This document shows positions 1 to 6,399 of a stretch of DNA of 7,170 nt, one piece after another. The stretch is from Gemmatimonadaceae bacterium. Lineage in GTDB: Bacteria > Gemmatimonadota > Gemmatimonadetes > Gemmatimonadales > Gemmatimonadaceae. Location: positions 1 to 7,170 of the forward strand of contig JANXUN010000575.1 of the NCBI GenBank assembly GCA_025356185.1. The letters run 5' to 3'. The stretch's first letter is position 1; every line of letters starts with the position of its first letter. Made by a program: the position numbers and the translations under genes. The notes under the pieces were generated by a model. That model saw nothing but the letters and a program-made list of their open reading frames with translations, had not been told where the DNA came from and searched no databases.

Positions 1-126
1 CGCAGGATTGGCCGACAGCGAGGCCACCGCGCCCACCGTCACCGGCGGAGGCGCCACTACGCGTCCGGCGTCGTGACAGCCGATCAAAATCGCGCACATG
101 CCGAGCGTGAAAAGGAGGGTCGCCAC
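1..126 (-). CDS. Putative lipoprotein, N-terminal fragment (runs off left edge)
   Basis: Reading leftward, an open frame runs from a GTG at 124-126 to the window edge with no stop. The product begins (M)ATLLFTLGMCAILIGC followed by HDAGRVVAPPP. This is a hydrophobic stretch ending in a lipobox (L-I-G-C, cysteine at about residue 17), then a Pro-rich linker, as expected for a lipoprotein exported by Sec and cut by signal peptidase II. A GGAGAG Shine-Dalgarno-like sequence (complement of 137-142) sits 10 bases upstream of the GTG. An upstream ATT at 130-132 would add an Arg to the n-region, which otherwise lacks a positive charge, so the exact start is uncertain. The last visible residues (TVGAVASLSANPA) resemble the opening of a bacterial Ig-like domain, but too little is seen to name one. 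It is divergent from the M28 peptidase gene, with 61 bases between the two starts. The function is unknown. Confidence 0.6.
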   Translation of the reverse strand, partial: MATLLFTLGMCAILIGCHDAGRVVAPPPVTVGAVASLSANPA

Positions 127-187
127 TCGAATGGGACTCTCCGTAATAGGACGTGCCGCGCAACCGTAAACTTCGTACCTTTCTCTC

Positions 188-2194
188 ATGACTCACACAA
201 ACTGGTGGTTGGCTCGACGTCTTGCGCGTCCACAAACGTTTGCCGCTGCGGCTTTCGTCTCAATTCCGATGTTGCTGGGCGCACAAGTGGTGGCGACACC
301 CGCTCGCGCTGCGGCGACGCAGCCTGCAGGACCGCCAACAACGCCTGATGTCTTTCTCGTGCCACTCACGACGTCCAGTGGCGACGTGAAGGTGGGCGTT
401 CCCGCCAACTTGACGCGACGCGACGGCTACGACAATCAACCGTCGTTTTCCGCCAACTCGCGCGAGCTGTTCTACACGTCGGTGCGCAACAACGGTCCCT
501 CAGACATCTATCGATACGATTTTAATACCGGACTCTCGGTGCCCGCGCGACTCACGTCGCCCGAGAGCGAATATTCTGCATTTCCCATGAGTGGAAACGC
601 CGTCGCGGTGATTCGCGTTGAGGCCGACTCGTCACAGCGACTGTGGCGAATGCCGCTCGATACATCCGCGCCGACGGTGCTCTTTCCCGATATCAAACCT
701 GTTGGCTACTTCGCGCAAGCTGACGATTCGACGTGGGCGATGTTCGTGCTCGGCACGCGCGGCGTTCCGGCAACATTGCAAATCGGTGTCGTTGGACGCG
801 CCGGTGGCACCGTGGTCGCGCGTGACATCGGTCGATCGCTGCATCGCATTCCCGGCACCACACGCGTGAGCTACGTCCAAAAAGGCGCAAACGGCTGGTA
901 TGTGATGCAACTCGATCCGATTACCAAGCGTGCCGATACGCTCGTAAAAACCGTGGACAAAGCTGAAGACATGGCGTGGGTGGATAGCACGACGATCGTT
1001 ATGGGGCAGGGCACCAAGTTGTACGCGTGGCGCCGCGGTGCGACCAGTTGGACGCAGATCGCTGATTTCAGCTTCGCGCATCTGAACAACATTACGCGTG
1101 TTGCGGTCAGTCCCAGCAAGCAGTGGCTCGCGATCGTTGCCGATGTCGTGCCTCGAACGATCGGGAAGCCGGCTGCGGTGTTTGCCGACAAGTTTGATGC
1201 GGCGACCATTCAAAAAGATATCAATATTCTTGCTGCCGACTCGATGGAGGGACGCTTTACCGGATCGCGTGGTGAGGCGCGCGCGGCGAAGTGGATCGCG
1301 GCGCAATTCAAGAGCGCAGGACTGACGCCAGCGGGAGATTCAGGCACCTATTTGCAGCGCATTCCGCTGCAGCGCGCGGCGCCGCAGCAGATGATGCCGG
1401 GGTCGGGCGTCGTGCAGTCTGCGCAAGCGCGGCCAGGCGCCGTTGCATCGTGGGCACAATGGGATTCGTTGCCCTCAGCCAATCGCATGCAGTCCGCAAA
1501 CGTGGTTGGCGTACTGCAAGGCAGTGATCCACTGCTCAAAGACGAAATCGTGCTCGTCACAGCGCACTATGATCACATTGGCTTTGGTCGTGCAGTGGAC
1601 GGAGATTCCATCAACAACGGCGCTGACGACGACGCATCCGGCGTAACGGCCCTTATCGAGATGTCGAAAGCGTTGCGCCAAGGTCCCAAGCCGAAACGCA
1701 CGATTGTGTTTATGGCGATCACTGGCGAAGAAGTGGGAGGGTTTGGCACGCGGTGGTACATCGCACATCCCGTACGCCCGCTCGAAAAAACGGTTGTCGA
1801 TCTTAACGTCGAGATGATTGCGCACGTCGACTCTCTTGCCGGCGGATTTGGCAAAGCGTGGCTCACGGGGTACGAGCGTTCGACTATGGGTGATCTTTTG
1901 GCTGACAACGGCATTCCGCTGGTCCCCGATCCGCGCCCCACCCAACGCTTCTTTGAGCGGAGTGACAACGTCGCGTTTGCGCGCATTGGTATCCCGGCCC
2001 ATTCGCTTTCTTCATACAACTTGCTCACGCCGTATCACCACCCCAAAGACGAACCGTCCATCATCGATGCGCCGCACATGGCGCAAGTGATCGGTGCCAC
2101 CGCGCGCGCGCTCCGCTTGCTCGCAGAAGGTCCCAAGCCCGAGTGGCACCCGGGTGGTAAGCCCGACGCGCCTGCCTCACGGGCGCCTCGGTGA
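188..2194 (+). CDS. Secreted M28-family zinc peptidase with N-terminal TolB-like propeller
   Basis: The product has 668 residues. Residues 1 to about 41 form a Sec signal (RR in the n-region, Ala-rich core, possible cleavage after GAQ at 33 or ARA at 41). Residues about 54-320 have the TolB/WD40-like pattern, for example QPSFSANSRELFYTS and SDIYRYD. From about 336 comes the M28 peptidase entry motif (AADSMEGRFTGSRGEARAA) and then the dinuclear zinc site: H460 and D462 in HYDH, D480 in NGADDDASG, E514/E515 in GEE, E542 in NVEM, and H617 in YHHPKD. M28 enzymes are aminopeptidases or carboxypeptidases, with E514 expected as the general base. The usual Asp ligand is Glu at 542. Only about 55 residues separate the entry motif from the catalytic core, so a full PA insertion seems absent. 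No clear Shine-Dalgarno precedes ATG 188, but an in-frame stop at 167-169 rules out a longer start. The stop overlaps the next gene. Substrate and peptidase subtype cannot be told. Confidence 0.93.
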   Translation: MTHTNWWLARRLARPQTFAAAAFVSIPMLLGAQVVATPARAAATQPAGPPTTPDVFLVPLTTSSGDVKVGVPANLTRRDGYDNQPSFSANSRELFYTSVRNNGPSDIYRYDFNTGLSVPARLTSPESEYSAFPMSGNAVAVIRVEADSSQRLWRMPLDTSAPTVLFPDIKPVGYFAQADDSTWAMFVLGTRGVPATLQIGVVGRAGGTVVARDIGRSLHRIPGTTRVSYVQKGANGWYVMQLDPITKRADTLVKTVDKAEDMAWVDSTTIVMGQGTKLYAWRRGATSWTQIADFSFAHLNNITRVAVSPSKQWLAIVADVVPRTIGKPAAVFADKFDAATIQKDINILAADSMEGRFTGSRGEARAAKWIAAQFKSAGLTPAGDSGTYLQRIPLQRAAPQQMMPGSGVVQSAQARPGAVASWAQWDSLPSANRMQSANVVGVLQGSDPLLKDEIVLVTAHYDHIGFGRAVDGDSINNGADDDASGVTALIEMSKALRQGPKPKRTIVFMAITGEEVGGFGTRWYIAHPVRPLEKTVVDLNVEMIAHVDSLAGGFGKAWLTGYERSTMGDLLADNGIPLVPDPRPTQRFFERSDNVAFARIGIPAHSLSSYNLLTPYHHPKDEPSIIDAPHMAQVIGATARALRLLAEGPKPEWHPGGKPDAPASRAPR

Positions 2195-3138
2195 CAGTTG
2201 TCGTGTTGCGAACGACGATGCGCGTCGCGGCGATATGCCGTATCGCGATTCGAAGCGTGTGCGCAATTGGCGCACTCACTGCGGTCGGTGTACTGGCGTC
2301 CTGCAGCGGCGGCGACACTGCTGCGCCCATCGTGACCATCTCTCGCGTTGACGTGACCGCTCCAACGCAAGCGATCACCGCGCAGCAAACGGTGCAACTC
2401 ACCGCGGTCGCGCGTGCAAGCGACAATAGCACGCTGAGTACCGCGTCGATTGTGTGGAACAGCAGTGCGACCAACATCGCCACGGTGAGTGCGAGCGGTC
2501 TGGTGGCCGGCGTCGCCGCAGGCACAACCACAATTCGCGCGACGTCTGGCACCGTCTCAGGAACAGTCGTCATCACGGTCACGTCGGGCGCTGGTGTGTT
2601 GTCCGCGGCAACGGTGACCGTCGCCGACTCGCCCGTCGAAATTGGTCAGGGCACGCAGGCAACAATACAAGGGCGCGATGCACTTGGCGCGGTGGTCGCG
2701 ATTGGCAATCGCACGGTCACGTATACCAGCAGCAACACAACCGTGGCAACGATTTCCAACAGCGGCGGCGTTCAAGGCATCGGTGTTGGTTCAACGACGA
2801 TCGGCATAAGCATCGCCGACGGCACGAACACCATCAGTGCGACCACAGCCCTGACGGTCACCGCCGTCGCGAACGCACCGCAATCCGCAGATGTGTCAAT
2901 GCTGCCGCAACAGTTTGTGCCGTTTCAAACCACGGTAAAAGTCGGGGGCAACGTGCGCTTTTTCTTCACGTCCATCGATCACAATGTGATTTGGAATCCG
3001 CGCTTAGCCGGATCACCAACTGACATTCTCGTGACGGTAAACACGACGGTGTCACGCACCTTTCCAACCATGGGTGTCTACAAATACGAGTGCACCGTGC
3101 ACCCGGGGATGGTCGGGGTGATTGTGGTGTCGCCGTAA
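2191..3138 (+). CDS. Lipoprotein with two Big-2 Ig-like domains and a C-terminal cupredoxin domain
   Basis: The product has 315 residues. A signal peptide ends in the lipobox L-A-S-C, with C38 as the lipidation site, followed by a Ser/Gly linker. Residues about 52-132 and 137-227 are two Big-2-like domains, each with the marker pattern of an ATVS/ATIS strand, then a Gly-rich turn, then G-TTI. Residues about 230-315 form a plastocyanin-like domain with all four expected type 1 copper ligands: H264 in DHNV, and C301, H304 and M307 in YECTVHPGM. It is probably an anchored electron-transfer or copper-binding protein held off the membrane on an Ig-like stalk; that role is inferred. GTG 2191 overlaps the peptidase stop (GTGA), which suggests translational coupling. 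ATG 2218 is an alternative start that would give a more typical 28-residue signal; neither start has a clear Shine-Dalgarno. A hairpin terminator follows. Confidence 0.9.
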   Translation: MTVVVLRTTMRVAAICRIAIRSVCAIGALTAVGVLASCSGGDTAAPIVTISRVDVTAPTQAITAQQTVQLTAVARASDNSTLSTASIVWNSSATNIATVSASGLVAGVAAGTTTIRATSGTVSGTVVITVTSGAGVLSAATVTVADSPVEIGQGTQATIQGRDALGAVVAIGNRTVTYTSSNTTVATISNSGGVQGIGVGSTTIGISIADGTNTISATTALTVTAVANAPQSADVSMLPQQFVPFQTTVKVGGNVRFFFTSIDHNVIWNPRLAGSPTDILVTVNTTVSRTFPTMGVYKYECTVHPGMVGVIVVSP

Positions 3139-3186
3139 CGCGAAGATGGTAACTGGCAACCGGTTCCCAACAACTCCCGTGTAAAC

Positions 3187-3217
3187 AAAAACGCCGCACA
3201 TCACTGTGCGGCGTTTT
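3187..3217. terminator. Probable bidirectional intrinsic terminator
   Basis: A 13-base perfect inverted repeat (3188-3200 paired with 3205-3217, core ACGCCGCACA/TGTGCGGCGT) encloses the loop TCAC. Four T residues end the right arm on the + strand, and five A residues (3187-3191) flank the left arm, giving a U-run for leftward transcripts. It lies in the 98-base gap between the convergent lipoprotein gene (stop 3138) and DUF1501 gene (stop 3237), the right place to end transcripts from both sides. Confidence 0.85.
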
Positions 3218-3236
3218 CCATTTCCCAACCCGCCGT

Positions 3237-4547
3237 TTACGGTTTTGTAACGTTGTACGACGTCGGCACAAAGTCCGGGAAGATCACCGACAAGTTCGGA
3301 TTGCCGAGTCGATTCTTCACAATCTCCGCCAAGATATGACGGTGATCGAGCGTGACACGCAGATCCTGACCCGATTCCAGATTCTCTCGCGCGAGCCCGG
3401 GCCATCCGTTGGTCAACACCCGACCGCCGTTGATCTTTTTGCCCATCGCGAACGCCACATTGCCGCGTCCATGATCTGTGCCGCGGTCGCCGTTTTCGCG
3501 CGCGTTGCGACCAAACTCTGACACGATAACCACTGTCACACTCGAGGCCGATGTGCCGTTAATCACGTCTTGGTAGAACGCAAACAACGACTGCGACAGC
3601 TCCATCATGTGGGTGTGCATGTAACCACCATCAAGAGTGGAAATCGCACCCTGCTGCGTGTGCGTGTCCCATCCCCCCAAGTACGCATGCACAGCCTCGA
3701 CGCCCACGTCTGCCTTGATCAGTGCCGCCGTCGATTTAAGTGCGTTACCAAAGCTCGTGGTTGGGTACACTGCGCCATTCTGCGTGGTGTACCCCGCAAA
3801 GTTGATGGACCCAAGCAACGAAATGGTGTTCGTCGTATCGAGCGCGTTTGCACTCACCGGATTGATCGTCGGCGCGTAATTGTCGGCCAGAAATGCCGCG
3901 CGGGCCGTTGCCGTGGTCGACTGTCCGTCGATCCGAAACGCCGCCGGATTGGCGATGGGCAGCGTCTTGGGGCCACCTACGAGCGTCTGTGGAATGCCAC
4001 TGGTGAGTCCAAGCGCACGCAGTGGAGCGGTTGAACGAACCGGTGTCGACGTCGCTAAATGCCGACCCAGCCATCCGGTCACCAAGTTTAGGTCCTGCGG
4101 CTTACCAATTTCCATGTAGCGCTGCGCATCAAAGTGCGAGCGCGACGTATCGACAGATCCCGTTGCGTGAGCGACGAGCAAATCGCCGGCCGCGTACGCC
4201 GGATACAACGGCGCCATTCCAGGGGAGAATCCAAAGAAGTTGTCGAGCGCCGTGGCTTTGGGTCCGCTTCCAGCCGCATCAGGACGTGGCACTGCGAGAT
4301 TCGGACGTCCTGTGTAATAGTCCGGATCACCGAACGGCACGACTAACGACATGCCGTCCATGCCACCGGCAAGAAAGACCGACAAAATCACATCGCGCGA
4401 AGACGCACTCTGCGCGAGCACGACGCGCGGTAACCACGACGGCAAAATTGCTGCAGCGGCGAAACCGGCACCAGTCGCAAGAAAATCGCGACGCGCGAGA
4501 GTGCGGTATTCTTTGCAGCCCGTATCGTGCTGTTCGTCATCATGCAT
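3237..4547 (-). CDS. Tat-exported DUF1501 family protein
   Basis: The product has 436 residues, a usual length for the family. The N-terminus carries a twin-arginine signal: R19-R20 in LARRDFLATG, then an Ala-rich core and a likely cut after LPRVVLA near residue 45. DUF1501 hallmarks follow: GGMDGMSLVVPFGDPDYY near the start of the mature part, GGWDTHTQQG around W293 to H296, and SEFGRNARENGDRGTDHG at 343-360. The Asp/His-rich motifs recall metal sites of alkaline phosphatase/sulfatase-like enzymes, to which this family has been related; no reaction is established. Tat export suggests folding, possibly with metal, before export to the periplasm or cell surface. An AGGA (complement of 4557-4560) lies 9 bases before the ATG. 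It is 68 bases downstream of the DUF1800 gene and probably cotranscribed with it, the usual order for this pair. Confidence 0.93.
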   Translation of the reverse strand: MHDDEQHDTGCKEYRTLARRDFLATGAGFAAAAILPSWLPRVVLAQSASSRDVILSVFLAGGMDGMSLVVPFGDPDYYTGRPNLAVPRPDAAGSGPKATALDNFFGFSPGMAPLYPAYAAGDLLVAHATGSVDTSRSHFDAQRYMEIGKPQDLNLVTGWLGRHLATSTPVRSTAPLRALGLTSGIPQTLVGGPKTLPIANPAAFRIDGQSTTATARAAFLADNYAPTINPVSANALDTTNTISLLGSINFAGYTTQNGAVYPTTSFGNALKSTAALIKADVGVEAVHAYLGGWDTHTQQGAISTLDGGYMHTHMMELSQSLFAFYQDVINGTSASSVTVVIVSEFGRNARENGDRGTDHGRGNVAFAMGKKINGGRVLTNGWPGLARENLESGQDLRVTLDHRHILAEIVKNRLGNPNLSVIFPDFVPTSYNVTKP

Positions 4548-4575
4548 GGCGAGAAGTCCTGAGCGAACGTGAGCG

Positions 4576-4587
4576 GCGCACGTGCGC
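4576..4587. repeat. 12-base perfect palindrome between the DUF1800 and DUF1501 genes
   Basis: GCGCACGTGCGC is a perfect palindrome in the 68-base gap, about 29 bases upstream of the DUF1501 start. It could form a small mRNA hairpin that tunes expression of the second gene, or be a protein-binding site, or be chance in GC-rich DNA. No T-run follows on the transcribed strand, so it is not an intrinsic terminator. Confidence 0.4.
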
Positions 4588-4615
4588 GCCGAGCAGCAGC
4601 GAAATCGTGGTCATC

Positions 4616-6208
4616 CTAGTACCACTGGAACTGATGACTACTAGCGGCAAGCGCGATGGTTTCGCGAACGCGTGTGTCACTGTACGTACCGCCTTTCAGA
4701 TATCCGATCAGCGACGACGACAACGAAAGTGGCATCTCCCCGCCAAACATCCGCACATTGACCTGATTCACCACGCCTTCAGCCGTGTCCGACGGGGCGC
4801 GAAAGTTTGCCGTGGTGTTCACGCGTGTCGTCGTGGCCGAGTTTTGGTTCGAAATGAACGTTGCCCAGTTCCACCGCTGCGATGCGAGTCCGCTCCACCA
4901 GGTGATCTTGTCGGTGTAGCCGTCGGGCTGCTCCCAGTAGAACAGCTGTTGATCCATCACGTCCACGCGTTGGCGCGTGCTGCGAATGTTTGCGACTTCG
5001 ACGCCCATGCCACGCAGTGACGACACCAACAAATGGTATGGCCGTTTAAACTTGGCCGGCGCAGCCATCAGATTCTTCGACGTCAGAATGACGCGAATCA
5101 TTTCCTTGATGTCCCCACCAGTCGATAGATACTTGGCCGTCGTATCGTCGATGACTTGTTGCGGCGGCGTGTACGACAGCAGCCACTTCGCCATCTTGGT
5201 CGCGATAAAGTTGGCCGTCGACGGGTGATTCACGAGCATCGTGAGCGCGGTATCGGCTTCCGACTTGAACTGCGCCGTTGCCGTAGACGCCATCGCTGGA
5301 AAGGTCGTGCCCAGAAATGTCTTCGCCGTGAAGTCGTGAAATGTCGGCTGATACACAAACAACCCATTGCCGTCGTACGAATAACCCGTGAGAATGCGCG
5401 ACAGCTGCGCCACGTCATCTTGCGTGTAGCCGCCGTTTACGCCGAGCGTGTGCAGCTCCATGATTTCGCGCGCGTAATTCTGATTGGGCGTCGGCTTTTT
5501 GCTGCTTTGCTGATCGAGATAGCCCAGCATCGCGGGGCTTTGCGAGTTCGCGCGCAACATCGCCGGAAACTTTCCGAGTGCATTGGGGCGAATCACGTTG
5601 CGATCATCATCAATCTTCAAATTGCCGATCTTGTCGAACAACACGTTGAAGTGATCGCTCCAGAATTCGACCATCCGTTCTTGCAGCTGACGCTTGGAGA
5701 ATGCGGCCCGTTGGACCATCGCATCCGCCAATTGGCTGTACACTTCACCACCATCGGCCGTCTTGAGCTGCGCGTACGTCTGCGATATCATCGGCATGCG
5801 CTGCGCCACGAGCGTTTCATTGGCGCCATCGTCGATCGCACTCGCGTTGAGCTGATACTCCAGATAGCCGTAGTACCCAAGCGACCGCGCGAGCGCGACT
5901 TCGTTGGGCTCTAGCCCCATCGTGATGCGACGAACGAGGCGCAGCACGGGATCTCTCCAATCGGTGGACGGATCGAGCTTCGCGCCGGCCGCGGGCGTCG
6001 TAGGAATCGGCTTGCCGCGAAGCGTTCCAGACTGCGCGCCGAGCACACTGGCACCGGCAACAGAGGCGACCGCGCTTGCCCCGAGCGCAAAAAATCGACG
6101 TCGACTCGGTACCGCGTCTCGCGACTTCGAAGTGCCAGCGTCATCAGGAGCGATGGTGCCGCTCGCGACTCCCTGATCAAGTTTCTCGACGTCCGAAGGT
6201 GAGGGCAT
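4616..6208 (-). CDS. Tat-exported DUF1800 family protein
   Basis: From ATG 6208 the product has 530 residues, within the family's usual range. A longer start at 6271 exists, but 6208 is preferred because GGTGA (complement of 6214-6218) sits five bases upstream and because the extra 21 residues would put a hydrophobic patch ahead of the Tat signal. The signal is SRRRFFALG at 35-43, then an Ala/Val core ending near VLGAQ. The mature part has typical DUF1800 motifs: LVRRITMG with a helical start, MVEFWSDHFNV near 179-189, NYAREIMELHTLGVNGGYTQDDV near 240-265 followed by RILTGY, and FHDFTAKTFLG. The C-terminus ends in HQFQWY, like the 'EFQ' ends of relatives. The biochemical role is unknown; DUF1800 proteins are commonly encoded next to DUF1501 proteins, as here, and the two may work together outside the cytoplasm. 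Confidence 0.92.
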   Translation of the reverse strand: MPSPSDVEKLDQGVASGTIAPDDAGTSKSRDAVPSRRRFFALGASAVASVAGASVLGAQSGTLRGKPIPTTPAAGAKLDPSTDWRDPVLRLVRRITMGLEPNEVALARSLGYYGYLEYQLNASAIDDGANETLVAQRMPMISQTYAQLKTADGGEVYSQLADAMVQRAAFSKRQLQERMVEFWSDHFNVLFDKIGNLKIDDDRNVIRPNALGKFPAMLRANSQSPAMLGYLDQQSSKKPTPNQNYAREIMELHTLGVNGGYTQDDVAQLSRILTGYSYDGNGLFVYQPTFHDFTAKTFLGTTFPAMASTATAQFKSEADTALTMLVNHPSTANFIATKMAKWLLSYTPPQQVIDDTTAKYLSTGGDIKEMIRVILTSKNLMAAPAKFKRPYHLLVSSLRGMGVEVANIRSTRQRVDVMDQQLFYWEQPDGYTDKITWWSGLASQRWNWATFISNQNSATTTRVNTTANFRAPSDTAEGVVNQVNVRMFGGEMPLSLSSSLIGYLKGGTYSDTRVRETIALAASSHQFQWY

Positions 6209-6399
6209 AGTGATCACCGGTAATAGTATGACGACAACGATGCTGGAACGGTCGGAACAAATGCCGTACATGTCAACACTTGATGATACACCGCCTTAAC
6301 TCTAATGCGGTCCCGTCTCGCAGTCTGTGACATTTACACCTTTTTTGAGGCCAAACCGCAACGGGAAGACCCAAACCGAGCGCGCGCTTTGGTGGACGA
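6209..6399 (-). promoter_or_regulatory. Gene-free upstream region of the DUF1800/DUF1501 unit, with candidate sites
   Basis: This gap separates the GspF-like stop from the preferred DUF1800 start and probably holds the promoter of the DUF pair. Visible elements are a perfect TTGACA on the minus strand (complement of 6271-6276) without a convincing -10 at 16-18 bases; an imperfect inverted repeat TGTGA-CAT-TTACA at 6326-6338; and a direct repeat CCAAACCG at 6351-6358 and 6371-6378, spaced 20 bases or about two helical turns. No hairpin with a T-run follows the GspF-like gene on its strand, so read-through into the DUF pair is possible. Confidence 0.3.

Noticed and set aside
112..169. A strong AAGGAGG followed by a 12-codon frame (ATG 131 to TAA 169) ahead of the peptidase gene, possibly a leader peptide
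   Set aside because: The purine run is also the complement of Leu-Leu-Phe codons in the divergent lipoprotein signal peptide, so it is probably coincidence; no attenuator-like hairpin follows.
143..170. Leftward promoter-like pair TTTACG and TATTAC with 16-base spacing in the divergent gap
   Set aside because: Each box matches consensus in only four of six positions, and the implied transcript start would fall past the Shine-Dalgarno-like GGAGAG of the gene it should serve.
4022..5020. A 332-codon open frame on the + strand across the end of the DUF1800 gene, the gap and much of the DUF1501 gene
   Set aside because: It is antisense to two well-supported genes; its translation is Arg/His-rich without recognisable domain or signal, as expected from the opposite strand of GC-rich coding DNA.
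5156..5914. A 252-codon open frame on the + strand opposite the DUF1800 gene
   Set aside because: The DUF1800 motifs lie on the other strand in this interval; the antisense product is Arg/Val-rich with no family features.
6209..6271. Longer DUF1800 start at 6271
   Set aside because: The added 21 residues are not needed by the family, would place a hydrophobic patch before the Tat signal, and the start at 6208 has a better-placed ribosome binding site.
6245..6272. GGAAC with CGTA 15 bases later on the + strand, resembling an ECF sigma promoter
   Set aside because: It points rightward into the antisense strand of the GspF-like gene, where no + strand gene is supported.
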